In this document: in pieces, positions 1 through 8,373 of the stretch
Position numbering within the stretch: position 1 is the first letter of the stretch
Layout of the letters: the number at the start of each line of letters is the position of its first letter
From: Deltaproteobacteria bacterium
Lineage (GTDB): Bacteria > Myxococcota > Myxococcia > Myxococcales > 40CM-4-68-19
Direction: 5' to 3'
NCBI GenBank assembly: GCA_025358085.1
Contig: JANYKT010000140.1
Span: 1 to 64,000 of the forward strand
DNA: 64,000 nucleotides
The notes under the pieces: model-generated
Told to the model about the DNA's origin: nothing
Seen by the model: only the letters and a program-made list of their open reading frames with translations
Database searches by the model: none
Translations under genes and position numbers: made by a program

Positions 1-239
1 AACCCGGCGGTGTCGAGCAGGTTGACCAGCACGCCGTCGTGCTCGGCGAAGGTGACGTGGGTCGCGACGGTGAAGTTGCGCTTGGCCTCCTCGGGCTCGT
101 GGTCGAGGTGGCTGGTGGATCCGTCCTTGCTGGCCCGCGAAGGAGCGTCGTGTCGGAGCAGCGCCTCGGTGAGCGCGGTCTTGCCGGCGCCGTCGTGGGC
201 GATGACGGCAACGTTGCGAATCTTCCTCGGGTCGAGCAT
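1..239 (-). CDS. EF-G-like translational GTPase, N-terminal part
   Basis: Partial gene running off the left edge; it is absent from the ORF track because it has no stop inside the window. Reading leftward from ATG at 239 gives MLDPRKIRNVAVIAHDGAGK and onward. The P-loop is AHDGAGKT (about residues 14-21) and the G3 motif is DTAG near residue 76, with NFTVAT where EF-G has its switch I threonine region. Spacing matches domain I of elongation factor G; the glycine-alanine P-loop and the phrase DHEPEEAKR resemble the second EF-G paralogue (EF-G2 type) rather than the canonical GHVDAGKT form. A strong ribosome binding site, GGGAGG, precedes the start. Role inferred: ribosome-associated GTPase in translocation or recycling. 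Only 79 codons are visible, so the paralogue class is uncertain. Confidence 0.8.
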   Translation of the reverse strand, partial: MLDPRKIRNVAVIAHDGAGKTALTEALLRHDAPSRASKDGSTSHLDHEPEEAKRNFTVATHVTFAEHDGVLVNLLDTAG

Positions 240-341
240 GGTGACCTCCCGGTCAGGGGCACCTTAGACCGATTGCAAACGCTTGTAGAGACAAGCCTCT
301 CCAGCAACTAGTCCCCGACTCGCTCGCCAGGGCCCGCTTGC

Positions 342-452
342 ATGCACTACAACTTCGCCCGCATCCACCAGAGGCTCCGGGTCACTCCTGCGATGGCGGC
401 GGGCGTCTCCGAGCACGTTTGGGAGACCGAAGATATCGTCGCGCTGCCGGAA
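342..452 (+). pseudogene. C-terminal scrap of an IS1-like transposase
   Basis: The peptide MHYNFARIHQRLRVTPAMAA followed by GVSEHVWETEDIVALPE matches the C-terminal end typical of IS1-like DDE transposases (HYNFxRIHxTLRVTPAMAAG...VW..EDIVAL). Nothing upstream encodes the catalytic domain and the reading frame continues into unrelated sequence until a stop at 608. It is therefore a remnant and cannot be active. It shows past insertion between the EF-G-like gene and the small membrane protein gene. Confidence 0.7.
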
Positions 453-579
453 ACGGGTAGGCAGCCTGCCCGCTTGACAGGCCCGGCGGCAGTGCGCAAG
501 TGTCCGGGTAGCGCGGGGCAAGCGAAAATTCCCCAGGTCGCTGGACCGGACGCCATGGCAGAGGCGTTGCGGCACATGC

Positions 580-894
580 TTGCTCCTATCGCGGAAAACA
601 GAGATTAAGAAGAGCGAGCATGACCTCGAAAAACACAGGGCCACGCTCAACGCAGTGGATCGCAGCGACAACCGCTCGCATACACGCCTGATGGTCGGCT
701 TGATAGTCGGCAGCTTGCTCGCACTGGGCTTGGCCTATTTGGCTGGATACGCGTACGTCCATGGCGATAAGGACTTTGCCGCGAAGGTTGCCCTCGGCAT
801 TGCGAGCTTCCTTGCGGGTGCGGCTAGCGGCTGGGGCGCGAAGGCCGAGGCAGCAAGCAAGAAGACTTTTGGCGGCTCCGGCGACAAAGACTGA
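580..894 (+). CDS. Small membrane protein of unknown function
   Basis: The ORF encodes up to 104 residues if TTG at 580 is used; GTG 655 or ATG 691 are in-frame alternatives. The N-terminal third is charged (EIKKSEHDLEKHRA), then come two hydrophobic stretches, LMVGLIVGSLLALGLAYLAG (about residues 37-57) and a glycine/alanine-rich one (about 68-87), and a short polar tail ending GGSGDKD. This pattern fits a small inner-membrane protein with two transmembrane helices. I do not recognise a family. The upstream part overlaps sequence next to an IS scar, so the true start and even expression are doubtful. Confidence 0.4.
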   Translation: MLLSRKTEIKKSEHDLEKHRATLNAVDRSDNRSHTRLMVGLIVGSLLALGLAYLAGYAYVHGDKDFAAKVALGIASFLAGAASGWGAKAEAASKKTFGGSGDKD

Positions 895-1301
895 CCGGGG
901 CGCGCCTCAAACTGACCCACTACCAAGAAACGTCCAGAATTGAAGCGACTTGGTCGGTCCTGAACAAAAAGCTGATTTCTGTCTGGAAAGCTGTCAGCAC
1001 CTCGCATAGTATGGCGATCGTCTTCGGTGGCTTGGTCCAATGCCGCCGGCTCCGGGTCCGAAAGCCGGGGCAGGTCTCGTAAAAGGTTTGCAGCTGACAG
1101 CAGCTGCCGCGACGGAGTCTTTGCCGTCAGGGGTCTCGACAAGCCGGGAGTGAAGGTCGCGCGACGAGGCGCGCAGCCGTCGAGTGATCGCGGGTCACGG
1201 GTCGATCCCGCGGGCGGCAAGCAGCAAGGTTTGGAATCTGCCCGGAGAGCCGGGTGCTGCGCGGGCTGTCTTTGCCGCGCGAGATCGAGGTGCGCTGAAG
1301 A
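895..1301. other. Intergenic region without a recognisable gene
   Basis: About 400 bases with no ORF I can support. It begins with CAAACTGACCCACTACC shortly after the small membrane gene, a sequence of the kind seen beside insertion-sequence scars, and has lower G+C up to about 1010. The last 200 bases return to the high G+C of the neighbours and presumably hold the promoter of the receiver-PATAN-J protein, but no convincing -35/-10 pair was found. Confidence 0.4.
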
Positions 1302-3182
1302 ATGGCGAATGCCGTACTCATCGTCGAAGACGAGCAGAGCGCTTCGCGCCTGATCGCCTCCATCTGCGCCGAGCTGTACCTGGCGTCGCAGGCCACGGCC
1401 TCCGGCAAGGACGCCCAGACGCTCTGTGCGCAGGCGGCAGAGGCAGGCGCGCCTTTCGCGTGCGTGGTGCTCGACCTGGCGCTGGCGGAGCTTGACGGCT
1501 TCCAGTTCGCGTTGGCAGCGCGCGCCGCCGCCTGGGGCAAGGCTTTGCCGCTCATCATCGTCAGCGGGATCTACAAGCAGCTCCCGCCGGACTTCGCCGC
1601 CAGGGCGAGGCCTACGGCGTTCTTCGCCAAGCCATTTGATGTGCAGCCGCTGCGCGCGGCGCTGACCCGGGTCTGCGGGATCCAGGAGCCGCCGTCGGTG
1701 GCCGGGTTGATCGATGACACGCCGGTGGCGCAGCTCTTCATCGATCTCTTCCGCGCCAAGGCCACCGGTACGCTCTCGCTCTCGCAGGACCCGACCCGGC
1801 GGGTGATCACTTTTCAGCAGGGCCAGATCCGGTTCGCGCAGGCGAATATCAAGACCGAGACCGTAGGGGCGGCGCAGATTGCCTCGGGGCTGATCAAGCA
1901 AGCCTCGTTCGACCGCGCGGTGGCGCTGGCCAAGCAGCAGAAGACGCAGCTGCATGAAGCCCTGGCGACGGAGCGCGTGCTCTCGCCCGACCAGCTGAAG
2001 GTCGCGCTCAAGCAGCAGACCGTCGAGGTCTGCGTCAACGCGCTGCACTGGACCGTTGGCGCCCATCGCTTCGAGCCGCAGCCGGCGGAGACGGTGGCGA
2101 TCCTCCCCGACGCGCGCACAAGTCCCGTCGCGCTCGTGCTCGAGGGAGCGAAAAAAGTCTCACCCGAAGACTCGAAGAAGTGGTTGGAGGCCCATGCGCA
2201 GCAGCGCATCCGGCGCAGCGCGGAGCTGGAGCGCGAGCTGTTCTCGGTCAAGAGCGCGTGGCCCGGCGAGAGCATCACTCCGCTGGTGACCGGTGGAAAG
2301 TCCGTCGGCGAAGTGCTTGCCCGGGTGAAAGATGCCGAGCTGCCGCTGCTGCACTACCTGTGCATGAGCGGGCTCTTGACGCTGACTGGCGGCGCGCAGG
2401 CGCAGAAGCCAGTAGCCCCTGCCGGGCCGAGCGACGAGGACCGAGGGAAGATCTTCACCACCCTGGAGAGCAGCGCGCGCCGCATGTTGTTCGGCGAGCG
2501 GGACCACCTCGCCGAGGCCAGCCACTACGAGGTGCTCTGCGTCGGCCGGGACATCAGCGCCGAAGATCTCAAGCAGGCCTACTTCGGCCAGGCCAAGCGC
2601 TTCCACTCCGACAGCTTCAGCGGCGTCGAGCTGGGCAGCGCACGCCGTCTGGCCGAGGAGCTGTTCTCGAAGGTCAACGAGGCGTACCAGGTGCTCTCCG
2701 ACAAGGAGAAGCGCAGCGAGTACGACGTCTTTCTCGACCGCAAAGCCAAGGGACTGCCCACCGATGTCGGGGCCATCCTCCGGGCCGAGGCAGTGTTCCA
2801 GAAGGGCGAACTGCTTTTCAAGGCCGGCAAGTGGGAAGACGCCGAGGCGCTCTTTCGCGAGGCCATCGCGCTCAATCACGCCGAGGCGGAGTTCCACGCG
2901 TATCTCGGCATGGCCATGTTCAGGAGCAAGGGCAAGGCTGATGAGGCGCTGCAGCAAGTGGAGAAGGCGCTGGAGTTCGATCCGCGCCTGCGCAGCGGCA
3001 CGCTCTTCGCCGCGCAGCTCCTGGTCGAGTTGGGTGAGGTGGAGCGCGGCAAGGTCCTGCTCCGCCGGGCCATCGACAAGGATCCGGATTTTGACGAAGG
3101 CAGAAGTTTGCTCCGCACGCTTCGCGAGAAGCCGGCTGAGCAGAAGAAGGGCGGCTTTTTTGGCCGCCTGTTGAAGAAGTAG
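1302..3182 (+). CDS. Receiver-PATAN (DUF4388)-J-domain-TPR protein
   Basis: A 626-residue signalling protein. Residues 1-125 form a response-regulator receiver domain (VLIVEDE start, acceptor Asp near 58 in VVLDLA, Lys in AFFAKPFD). Residues about 130-265 look like the PATAN/DUF4388 domain common in deltaproteobacteria (TGTLSLSQ, ITFQQGQIRFAQ). A J-domain lies at about 408-475 (HYEVLCVGRDISAEDLKQAY; EAYQVLSDKEKRSEYD), followed by TPR-like helices to about 610 and a basic tail. The J-domain's HPD motif, needed to stimulate DnaK in classical J-proteins, reads HSD here, so chaperone coupling may be lost or altered. No DNA-binding output is visible. It lies 15 bases upstream of rho and may be co-transcribed with it. 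Domain assignments are by eye; the biological output is unknown. Confidence 0.8.
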   Translation: MANAVLIVEDEQSASRLIASICAELYLASQATASGKDAQTLCAQAAEAGAPFACVVLDLALAELDGFQFALAARAAAWGKALPLIIVSGIYKQLPPDFAARARPTAFFAKPFDVQPLRAALTRVCGIQEPPSVAGLIDDTPVAQLFIDLFRAKATGTLSLSQDPTRRVITFQQGQIRFAQANIKTETVGAAQIASGLIKQASFDRAVALAKQQKTQLHEALATERVLSPDQLKVALKQQTVEVCVNALHWTVGAHRFEPQPAETVAILPDARTSPVALVLEGAKKVSPEDSKKWLEAHAQQRIRRSAELERELFSVKSAWPGESITPLVTGGKSVGEVLARVKDAELPLLHYLCMSGLLTLTGGAQAQKPVAPAGPSDEDRGKIFTTLESSARRMLFGERDHLAEASHYEVLCVGRDISAEDLKQAYFGQAKRFHSDSFSGVELGSARRLAEELFSKVNEAYQVLSDKEKRSEYDVFLDRKAKGLPTDVGAILRAEAVFQKGELLFKAGKWEDAEALFREAIALNHAEAEFHAYLGMAMFRSKGKADEALQQVEKALEFDPRLRSGTLFAAQLLVELGEVERGKVLLRRAIDKDPDFDEGRSLLRTLREKPAEQKKGGFFGRLLKK

Positions 3183-3197
3183 GAACAATCCAAGCCA

Positions 3198-5087
3198 GTG
3201 GAGCCAGCAATGAATGGAGAAGGACAGGGTCCCGGGAATCAAACCGACGCGCATGCGGCGCATGACGCACCGGAGCCGGGCAACGCGAAGCTGCCGCCGG
3301 GCCTGAGCGGGGCGCAGCAAGGCCAGGGTGGCGCGCAAGGCCAGCCGCAGGAAGGCGCCGGCGGGAAGCGCAAGTTCCGGCGGCAGCGCCGGGGCGGCCG
3401 CGGGCGCGGGCGCAACAAGCAGGGAGGGACTCCGCAGCAGAACCAGCCCGGCTACGTAGCTCCGCTCGATGCGCACGGCCGCATCGTCGACGTCGAGAAT
3501 GACACCGAAGGCGGATCGAGCGCGGGCTTAGGTCCAGACGAGGACGATGACGGTCCCGAGGACACCGCGCAGCAGCCCGACGGCAACGTCGTCAAAGCTG
3601 CCGCGCAGCAGCTTGACGGCAACGTCGCCAAAGCTGCCGCGCCGCCGCCCGTGGCCAGCGCTGCAGCTCAGCCGGCAGAGGGCAATTCGGCGCTCCCGCC
3701 GCGTCCGGCAGAGTCCCCGGCGGCGGACGGCAACGCGCAGGCGGCGCTGGGCGAGGCGGCGCAGGGCGAGGCGGCGCAGGGCGGGGCCACGCCTGGCGCT
3801 GCGCCATCGCAGCCGGTGCAGTCGCAGCCGCAAGATTCGCAGCCGCAGGGGCAGCAGCAACAGGGGCAGCAGCAACAGGGGCAGCGGCAGGGGCGCGGCG
3901 GGCGGCACCAGCGGCACCAGAATCAGCAGCACCAGAATCAGAACGGACAGCAGAACCAGCAGCAGAAGCCGCAACAGCAGCGGCAGCCCGAAGTCACGGT
4001 CGCTTGCGAGGGCGTGCTGGACATCGATCACCGCGGCAACGGCAAGCTGCGGCTGGCGAAGTTCAACTTCCTCCCGCAGCAGGACGATGTCGAGGTGCCG
4101 CGCCAGCTGATCGATCGCGACAAGCTGCGCCCTGGCTCCATGCTGGCCGGCCAGTCCGCGCGCCGCAACGGCCGGCTGCAGCTGGTCAAGACGGACACCG
4201 TCGAAGGGCTCACGCCCCAGCAGGCCGCGGCCCTGACCGCGTTCTCGAACCTGACCGTGGTGGACCCCGACGACCGGCTGGTGATGGAGACCACGTCCAA
4301 GGAGACGCTGACGCGCATCATCGACATCGTCTCGCCCATCGGCCTCGGGCAGCGCATGCTCATCGTCGCGCCGCCCAAGACCGGCAAGACGATCATGCTG
4401 CAGAAGATCTCGCACGCCATCACCGCCAACAAGCCCGACGTGATCCAGTTCGTGCTGCTGGTGGACGAGCGGCCGGAGGAAGTCACCGACTTCCGCCGCA
4501 CGGTGAAGGCCGAGGTCTTCGCCTCGTCCGCCGACCGCCCCACCGACGAGCACCTGCACGTTGCCGAAATGGCCATGGAGCGCGCCAAGCGGCTGGTCGA
4601 ATGCGGCAAGGACGTGGTCATCCTGCTCGACTCGATCACGCGCCTTTCGCGCGCCTATAATAAAGAGGTCGAGTCGTCGGGCCGCACGCTGTCGGGCGGC
4701 GTCGATTCGCGCGCGCTGGAGCGGCCGAAGCGGCTGTTCGGCGCTGCGCGCAACGCGGAGGAAGGCGGATCCTTGACCATCATCGCCACCGCGCTGATCG
4801 ACACCGGGTCGCGCATGGACGAAGTGATCTTCGAGGAGTTCAAGGGCACCGGCAACTCCGAGATCAACCTCGACCGCGCGCTGGCCGAGAAGCGCGTCTG
4901 GCCGGCCATCAACATCCAGACCAGCGGCACGCGCAAGGAAGAGAAGCTCTTCTCCCAGCACGAATACGAGAAGGTGAAGAAGCTGCGCGGCGCGCTCTAC
5001 GCGCTCAAGCCCACCGAGGCGATGGAGAGGCTGATCAAGTCGATGAATGAATTCAAATCAAACGCGGAGTTCCTGGACGCTATCTAG
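3198..5087 (+). CDS. rho: Transcription termination factor Rho with long disordered N-terminus
   Basis: ATP-dependent RNA helicase that terminates transcription; 629 residues from GTG 3198 (ATG 3210 is an alternative). Residues from about 267 form the cold-shock-like RNA-binding domain (VTVACEGVLDIDHRGNGKLR), and the RecA-type motor has Walker A PPKTGKT near residue 392, VILLDSITRLSRAY, and SRALERPKRLFGAARNAEEG. The C-terminus is complete. The first about 265 residues are low-complexity Gln/Gly/Ala/Arg-rich sequence with an RRQRRGGRGRGRN basic patch and internal duplications (GNVVKAAAQQ/GNVAKAAAPP, GEAAQ, QGQQQ). I see no canonical Rho_N helical domain at the start, unlike E. coli Rho (419 residues). 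Identity is certain; the role of the extension is unknown. Confidence 0.97.
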   Translation: MEPAMNGEGQGPGNQTDAHAAHDAPEPGNAKLPPGLSGAQQGQGGAQGQPQEGAGGKRKFRRQRRGGRGRGRNKQGGTPQQNQPGYVAPLDAHGRIVDVENDTEGGSSAGLGPDEDDDGPEDTAQQPDGNVVKAAAQQLDGNVAKAAAPPPVASAAAQPAEGNSALPPRPAESPAADGNAQAALGEAAQGEAAQGGATPGAAPSQPVQSQPQDSQPQGQQQQGQQQQGQRQGRGGRHQRHQNQQHQNQNGQQNQQQKPQQQRQPEVTVACEGVLDIDHRGNGKLRLAKFNFLPQQDDVEVPRQLIDRDKLRPGSMLAGQSARRNGRLQLVKTDTVEGLTPQQAAALTAFSNLTVVDPDDRLVMETTSKETLTRIIDIVSPIGLGQRMLIVAPPKTGKTIMLQKISHAITANKPDVIQFVLLVDERPEEVTDFRRTVKAEVFASSADRPTDEHLHVAEMAMERAKRLVECGKDVVILLDSITRLSRAYNKEVESSGRTLSGGVDSRALERPKRLFGAARNAEEGGSLTIIATALIDTGSRMDEVIFEEFKGTGNSEINLDRALAEKRVWPAINIQTSGTRKEEKLFSQHEYEKVKKLRGALYALKPTEAMERLIKSMNEFKSNAEFLDAI

Positions 5088-5200
5088 AGCAGCCTCTATC
5101 CAGCCCGTCCATTACTTCGAGCCTCGAGCAATGTCCGGCAATCCGGGCCCCGCGGACGGTGCAGGTGCTTGGCCCCTCTCGACCAGCGACGGCGGAGGGG

Positions 5201-5313
5201 GGCCCGTCGCGTCGATCGTACGGTTCGTACGTTTGGACAGTTGGGAAGCCGATTTGAGCCCGCTCAAATCGCCCGAAACGTACGAACTGTACGACCGCGC
5301 CGCGGACCCCCTC
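5201..5313 (-). repeat. 113-bp nested palindromic repeat, copy 1
   Basis: Reverse complement of copy 2 at 53468-53580 (shared GAGGGGGTCCGCGGCGCG, CGTAC-GTTCGTACGTT and CGATTTGAGCG blocks). In this copy the arms CGTACGGTTCGTACGTTT (5217-5234) and AAACGTACGAACTGTACG (5276-5293) pair. A second inverted repeat, GATTTGAGC/GCTCAAATC, sits at the centre (5251-5270). It lies between convergent rho and the phosphopantetheinyl transferase gene. It could fold as a terminator or be a REP/MITE-like element; no transposase is linked. Confidence 0.75.
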
Positions 5314-5345
5314 GCCACCCCGCCCTCGCCGCAGGTCCCCATCCT

Positions 5346-6062
5346 TCATTTGATTGTCTTGGGCGTGCCGTGGAGGTACCGCCGGATCGACGGCGTTCCC
5401 TCGCTGACCAGCGCTGCTTCGTAAGGTGCGGGCGGGTCGAGCGGGTGGACCGACCAGCGCGTTGCGTCCGCGCCCTTCGCCCAGAGGACGCAGCCCTGCG
5501 TGGGGTTGATCTCGTACGAGCGCAGCGACCGCGAGAGCCCCTCGCCAGTCGCCTTGAGGAACGCCTCCTTGCAGGTCCAGAGCTTGAAGAACGCCACCGC
5601 GCGCGCAGGCTCGTCGAGCGCGAAGAGCCGCTCCTGCTCGCCGGGGGCGAAGAACCGCCGGGCCAGCGCGTCGGTGCGCCGGATCCGCGGAAGCTCCACG
5701 TCCACGCCCACCTCGAGGTCCGGCGAGATCGCGTACAGCGCATAGTCGCCCGAGTGGCTGACATTGAAGTGCAGCCCGTCCACAAAAGGCTTGCCGTGCG
5801 CGCCATATTGAAACGCGACCTCCGCTGGCGGACAGTCCTGGGCGCGTCCGACGATTTCGCGCAGCATCCCGCGCGCCGCGACCCAATGCCCGCGCAGCGC
5901 GTCGGTGGCGAAGCTCAGCGCGCGTTGCTCTTCGCGCGGCGAAAGGAACGCGCGCAGCGCTTGCAGTCGTGCCGGCGCAGGGTCGAGGCGCGCCAGGAAG
6001 AGCCACACCTCTCCTTCCGCGGGCTCTCCCTCGGCGGGCGGTTGCAACCAGTCGATCGACAT
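5346..6062 (-). CDS. 4'-phosphopantetheinyl transferase superfamily (Sfp type)
   Basis: A 238-residue enzyme that moves the phosphopantetheine arm of coenzyme A onto a serine of acyl or peptidyl carrier proteins. Family signatures are in order: YGAHGKPFV near 87-94, FNVSHS at 99-104, VGVDVE at 118-123 (magnesium-binding acidic residues) and FFKLWTCKEAFLKATGEGL around 159-177, whose Trp and Lys-Glu are the usual catalytic set. The length matches Sfp/EntD-type enzymes rather than the short AcpS. No polyketide or non-ribosomal peptide genes occur in the window, so the carrier protein cannot be named. Convergent with rho across the palindromic repeat; it ends 32 bases from that repeat. Confidence 0.93.
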   Translation of the reverse strand: MSIDWLQPPAEGEPAEGEVWLFLARLDPAPARLQALRAFLSPREEQRALSFATDALRGHWVAARGMLREIVGRAQDCPPAEVAFQYGAHGKPFVDGLHFNVSHSGDYALYAISPDLEVGVDVELPRIRRTDALARRFFAPGEQERLFALDEPARAVAFFKLWTCKEAFLKATGEGLSRSLRSYEINPTQGCVLWAKGADATRWSVHPLDPPAPYEAALVSEGTPSIRRYLHGTPKTIK

Positions 6063-6312
6063 CCGCCGATGCTAACCGGCGTTGCGTTGCCTCAGCCGGG
6101 CAATCGCAGGAACGCCTGTTGTATGTTCAAGTCGATTTCAATCCCGCGTGCGTGGAACCGCGTAATGGATTACGCGCTCCCGGTAGTGGCCTCAATGCCT
6201 GCGCCGTTGCAGGCTTGGCGCATTTCTACACTCATCCATTTTGCGTATGGGTGCGTATTGTTTTTCTCAGTATTCCGTCGCCAGTGTGCGCGCTCAGGGA
6301 GACCAACCAGTC

Positions 6313-8373
6313 ATGGAAGCAACACTATCGAGCGGCGCCCGCGGCGACCGGGCGAACCTGCTGGTGGTCGACGACCTACCCGCGAACGTGCTCGCATTGC
6401 GCGCGGCGCTCGAGCCGCTGGACGAGAATATCGTCGAGGCGAGCTCCGGCGAGGCGGCTCTCGAATACCTGCTCAAGAACGACTGCGCCGCTATCCTTCT
6501 CGACGTGCGGCTGCCGGGCATGAGCGGCTTCGAAGTGGCCGATGCGCTGCGAAGCCGGCCGCGCACCCGCGACATCCCCATTCTCTTCGTCACCGGGACC
6601 CTGCAGGACGGCGCGTCGGCCGGCTACGCGCACGGCGCGTTCGACTACATCCTCAAGCCGTTCAATCCGGACGTGATGCGCGCGAAAGTGTCGGCCATCG
6701 TCAAATTGTACCGGCTGCGGCGCAATATCGAAGAGCAGCGCGATGTGCTGGCTGCGAGCGAGCAAAGGGCCCGCGCGGAGACCGCGAGCGAGCGCGCCTC
6801 CATGTACGATCTGCTCGCGCAGTCGCCCGCCTTGATCGCCAGGCTGCGCGGGCCCGAGCAGGTCTTCGATTACGCGAACTCGCGGTACCGGGAGGCGATT
6901 GGAAACCGCACCCTGGTGGGCAAGCGTCTACGCGACGCCCTCCCGGAGCTCGAGGGCCAGCCCTTCGCGAAACTCCTGGACAGCGTGTACCGGAGCGGCG
7001 AACCGTTCGTCGCCGACGAGGTTCCGGCGCAGCTCGCCCGCGGCGCGGGAGGCACGCTCGAGACTGCCTACTTCAACTTTTCCTACCTGCCCACGCGCGA
7101 CCATTCGGGCTCCGTGGATGGCGTTCTTGTCTACGCGGTGGACGTTTCCGACCAGATGCGAGTGAGGCTCGAGCTCGAGGAGATCTCCAGGAATTTGCGC
7201 GCGAGCGAGGCTCGTTTCCACGGCATGGCAGAGGCCATTCCCCAGCAGGTCTGGACGGCCCGCGCCGACGGCACCGTCGACTTCGTCAACAGCAAGTTCG
7301 CCGAGTACGCGGGGAAGAGCACCGACCAGATCCTCGCCGAGGGATGGGTGCAGCAGATCCAGCCCGACGACTTCGCGGCGTTCAGCGCGGCCTGGGAGCA
7401 CTCGCTCTCCACCGGCGAACCGCTCGAACACGAGCTGCAGCTGCTGCGCAAGAACGACGGCGCATTTCGCTGGCACCTCGTGCGCGCGCTCCCCGAGCTC
7501 GATGAGGCCGGCCACGTGCTGCACTGGTACGGCACGCTGACCGACATCCAAGAGCAGAACGCGGTGGCCGAGCAGCTCGCTTACACCAACGTGTTCCAGC
7601 AGCAGCTGCTCGCGGTGGTGGGGCACGACCTGCGCAACCCGCTCAATGCAATCTCGATGACGGCGCAGCTGCTGCAGAATAAGGCCGACCCCACCCTGGA
7701 GCCGCTGGTGGCTCGCATCTCGCGCAGCGTGGCGCGGATGAAGCGGATCATCGGCGACATCATCAATTTCACTCGCGCCCGCATTGGGAGCGGATTGCCC
7801 GTGGTCCGGCAGCCCTGCTCTGCGCGCCAGCTCTGCCGCGAGGTCATTGACGAGTTCGCCGTGGTGCACCCGGACCGTTGCATCAGGCTTACGGCCGACG
7901 ACCCGGGCGAGGGCGAGTGGGACTCGCTCCGGCTGCAGCAAGCCGTCTCGAACCTGATCGCCAACGGGCTCCAGTACGGCCTGGTGGGCACGGAGCTGGT
8001 GGTGCGCGTCGAGAGCCTGCCCGAAGTGGTGACCATCTCAGTGCAGAACGAAGGGGCGCCCATTCCGGCCAGCTTGCTCGCCTCTGTCTTCGAGCCGTTC
8101 AAGCGTCGTTCGGAGCAGAACCCGCAGGGGTACAATCTGGGGCTCGGGCTTTACATCGTGGCGGAAGTGGTTCGCGCTCACGGCGGCACGGTGGAAGTTG
8201 AGTCCCACGATGCAACCGGCACCCGCTTCACCCTGCGCCTCCCGCGCCGGCTAGCCACTTCAGTCGTCGTCGGGGCGGCCCTGCGGCAGGTCTCCGCTGC
8301 CGGCAACCAGAACGCGCAACAGCTTGAGCGTGCCGACGCCATCGCTTTCGGCAATAGCGAGCACCCCGCCTGA
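6313..8373 (+). CDS. Hybrid receiver-PAS-PAS histidine kinase
   Basis: ATG 6313 (GGGAG upstream) is preferred over the longer ORF start, giving 686 residues. N-terminal receiver domain: LLVVDDLPANVLALR, acceptor Asp in AILLDVRLPG, Lys in DYILKPF. A short coiled linker and two PAS domains follow (ASMYDLLAQSPALIARLRG; FHGMAEAIPQQVWTARADG). Then comes a HisKA H-box (VVGHDLRNPLNAI), the N-box (NLIANGLQYG) and the glycine-rich ATP boxes (GYNLGLGLYIVAEVV, AHGGTVEVES). No transmembrane segment, so it is likely cytoplasmic. The usual kinase end is near TRFTLRLPRR; about 40 further residues run antisense through the 3' end of truB, an overlap of 114 bases. Signal and partner are unknown. Confidence 0.93.
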   Translation: MEATLSSGARGDRANLLVVDDLPANVLALRAALEPLDENIVEASSGEAALEYLLKNDCAAILLDVRLPGMSGFEVADALRSRPRTRDIPILFVTGTLQDGASAGYAHGAFDYILKPFNPDVMRAKVSAIVKLYRLRRNIEEQRDVLAASEQRARAETASERASMYDLLAQSPALIARLRGPEQVFDYANSRYREAIGNRTLVGKRLRDALPELEGQPFAKLLDSVYRSGEPFVADEVPAQLARGAGGTLETAYFNFSYLPTRDHSGSVDGVLVYAVDVSDQMRVRLELEEISRNLRASEARFHGMAEAIPQQVWTARADGTVDFVNSKFAEYAGKSTDQILAEGWVQQIQPDDFAAFSAAWEHSLSTGEPLEHELQLLRKNDGAFRWHLVRALPELDEAGHVLHWYGTLTDIQEQNAVAEQLAYTNVFQQQLLAVVGHDLRNPLNAISMTAQLLQNKADPTLEPLVARISRSVARMKRIIGDIINFTRARIGSGLPVVRQPCSARQLCREVIDEFAVVHPDRCIRLTADDPGEGEWDSLRLQQAVSNLIANGLQYGLVGTELVVRVESLPEVVTISVQNEGAPIPASLLASVFEPFKRRSEQNPQGYNLGLGLYIVAEVVRAHGGTVEVESHDATGTRFTLRLPRRLATSVVVGAALRQVSAAGNQNAQQLERADAIAFGNSEHPA

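Noticed and set aside
735-2066. 443-codon minus-strand ORF
   Set aside because: Arg/Leu-rich shadow opposite the receiver-PATAN-J gene; no motif, and the plus-strand frame has recognisable domains.
5169-7505. 778-codon plus-strand ORF
   Set aside because: Crosses the palindromic repeat and runs opposite the phosphopantetheinyl transferase and out of frame with the kinase; Arg-rich shadow.
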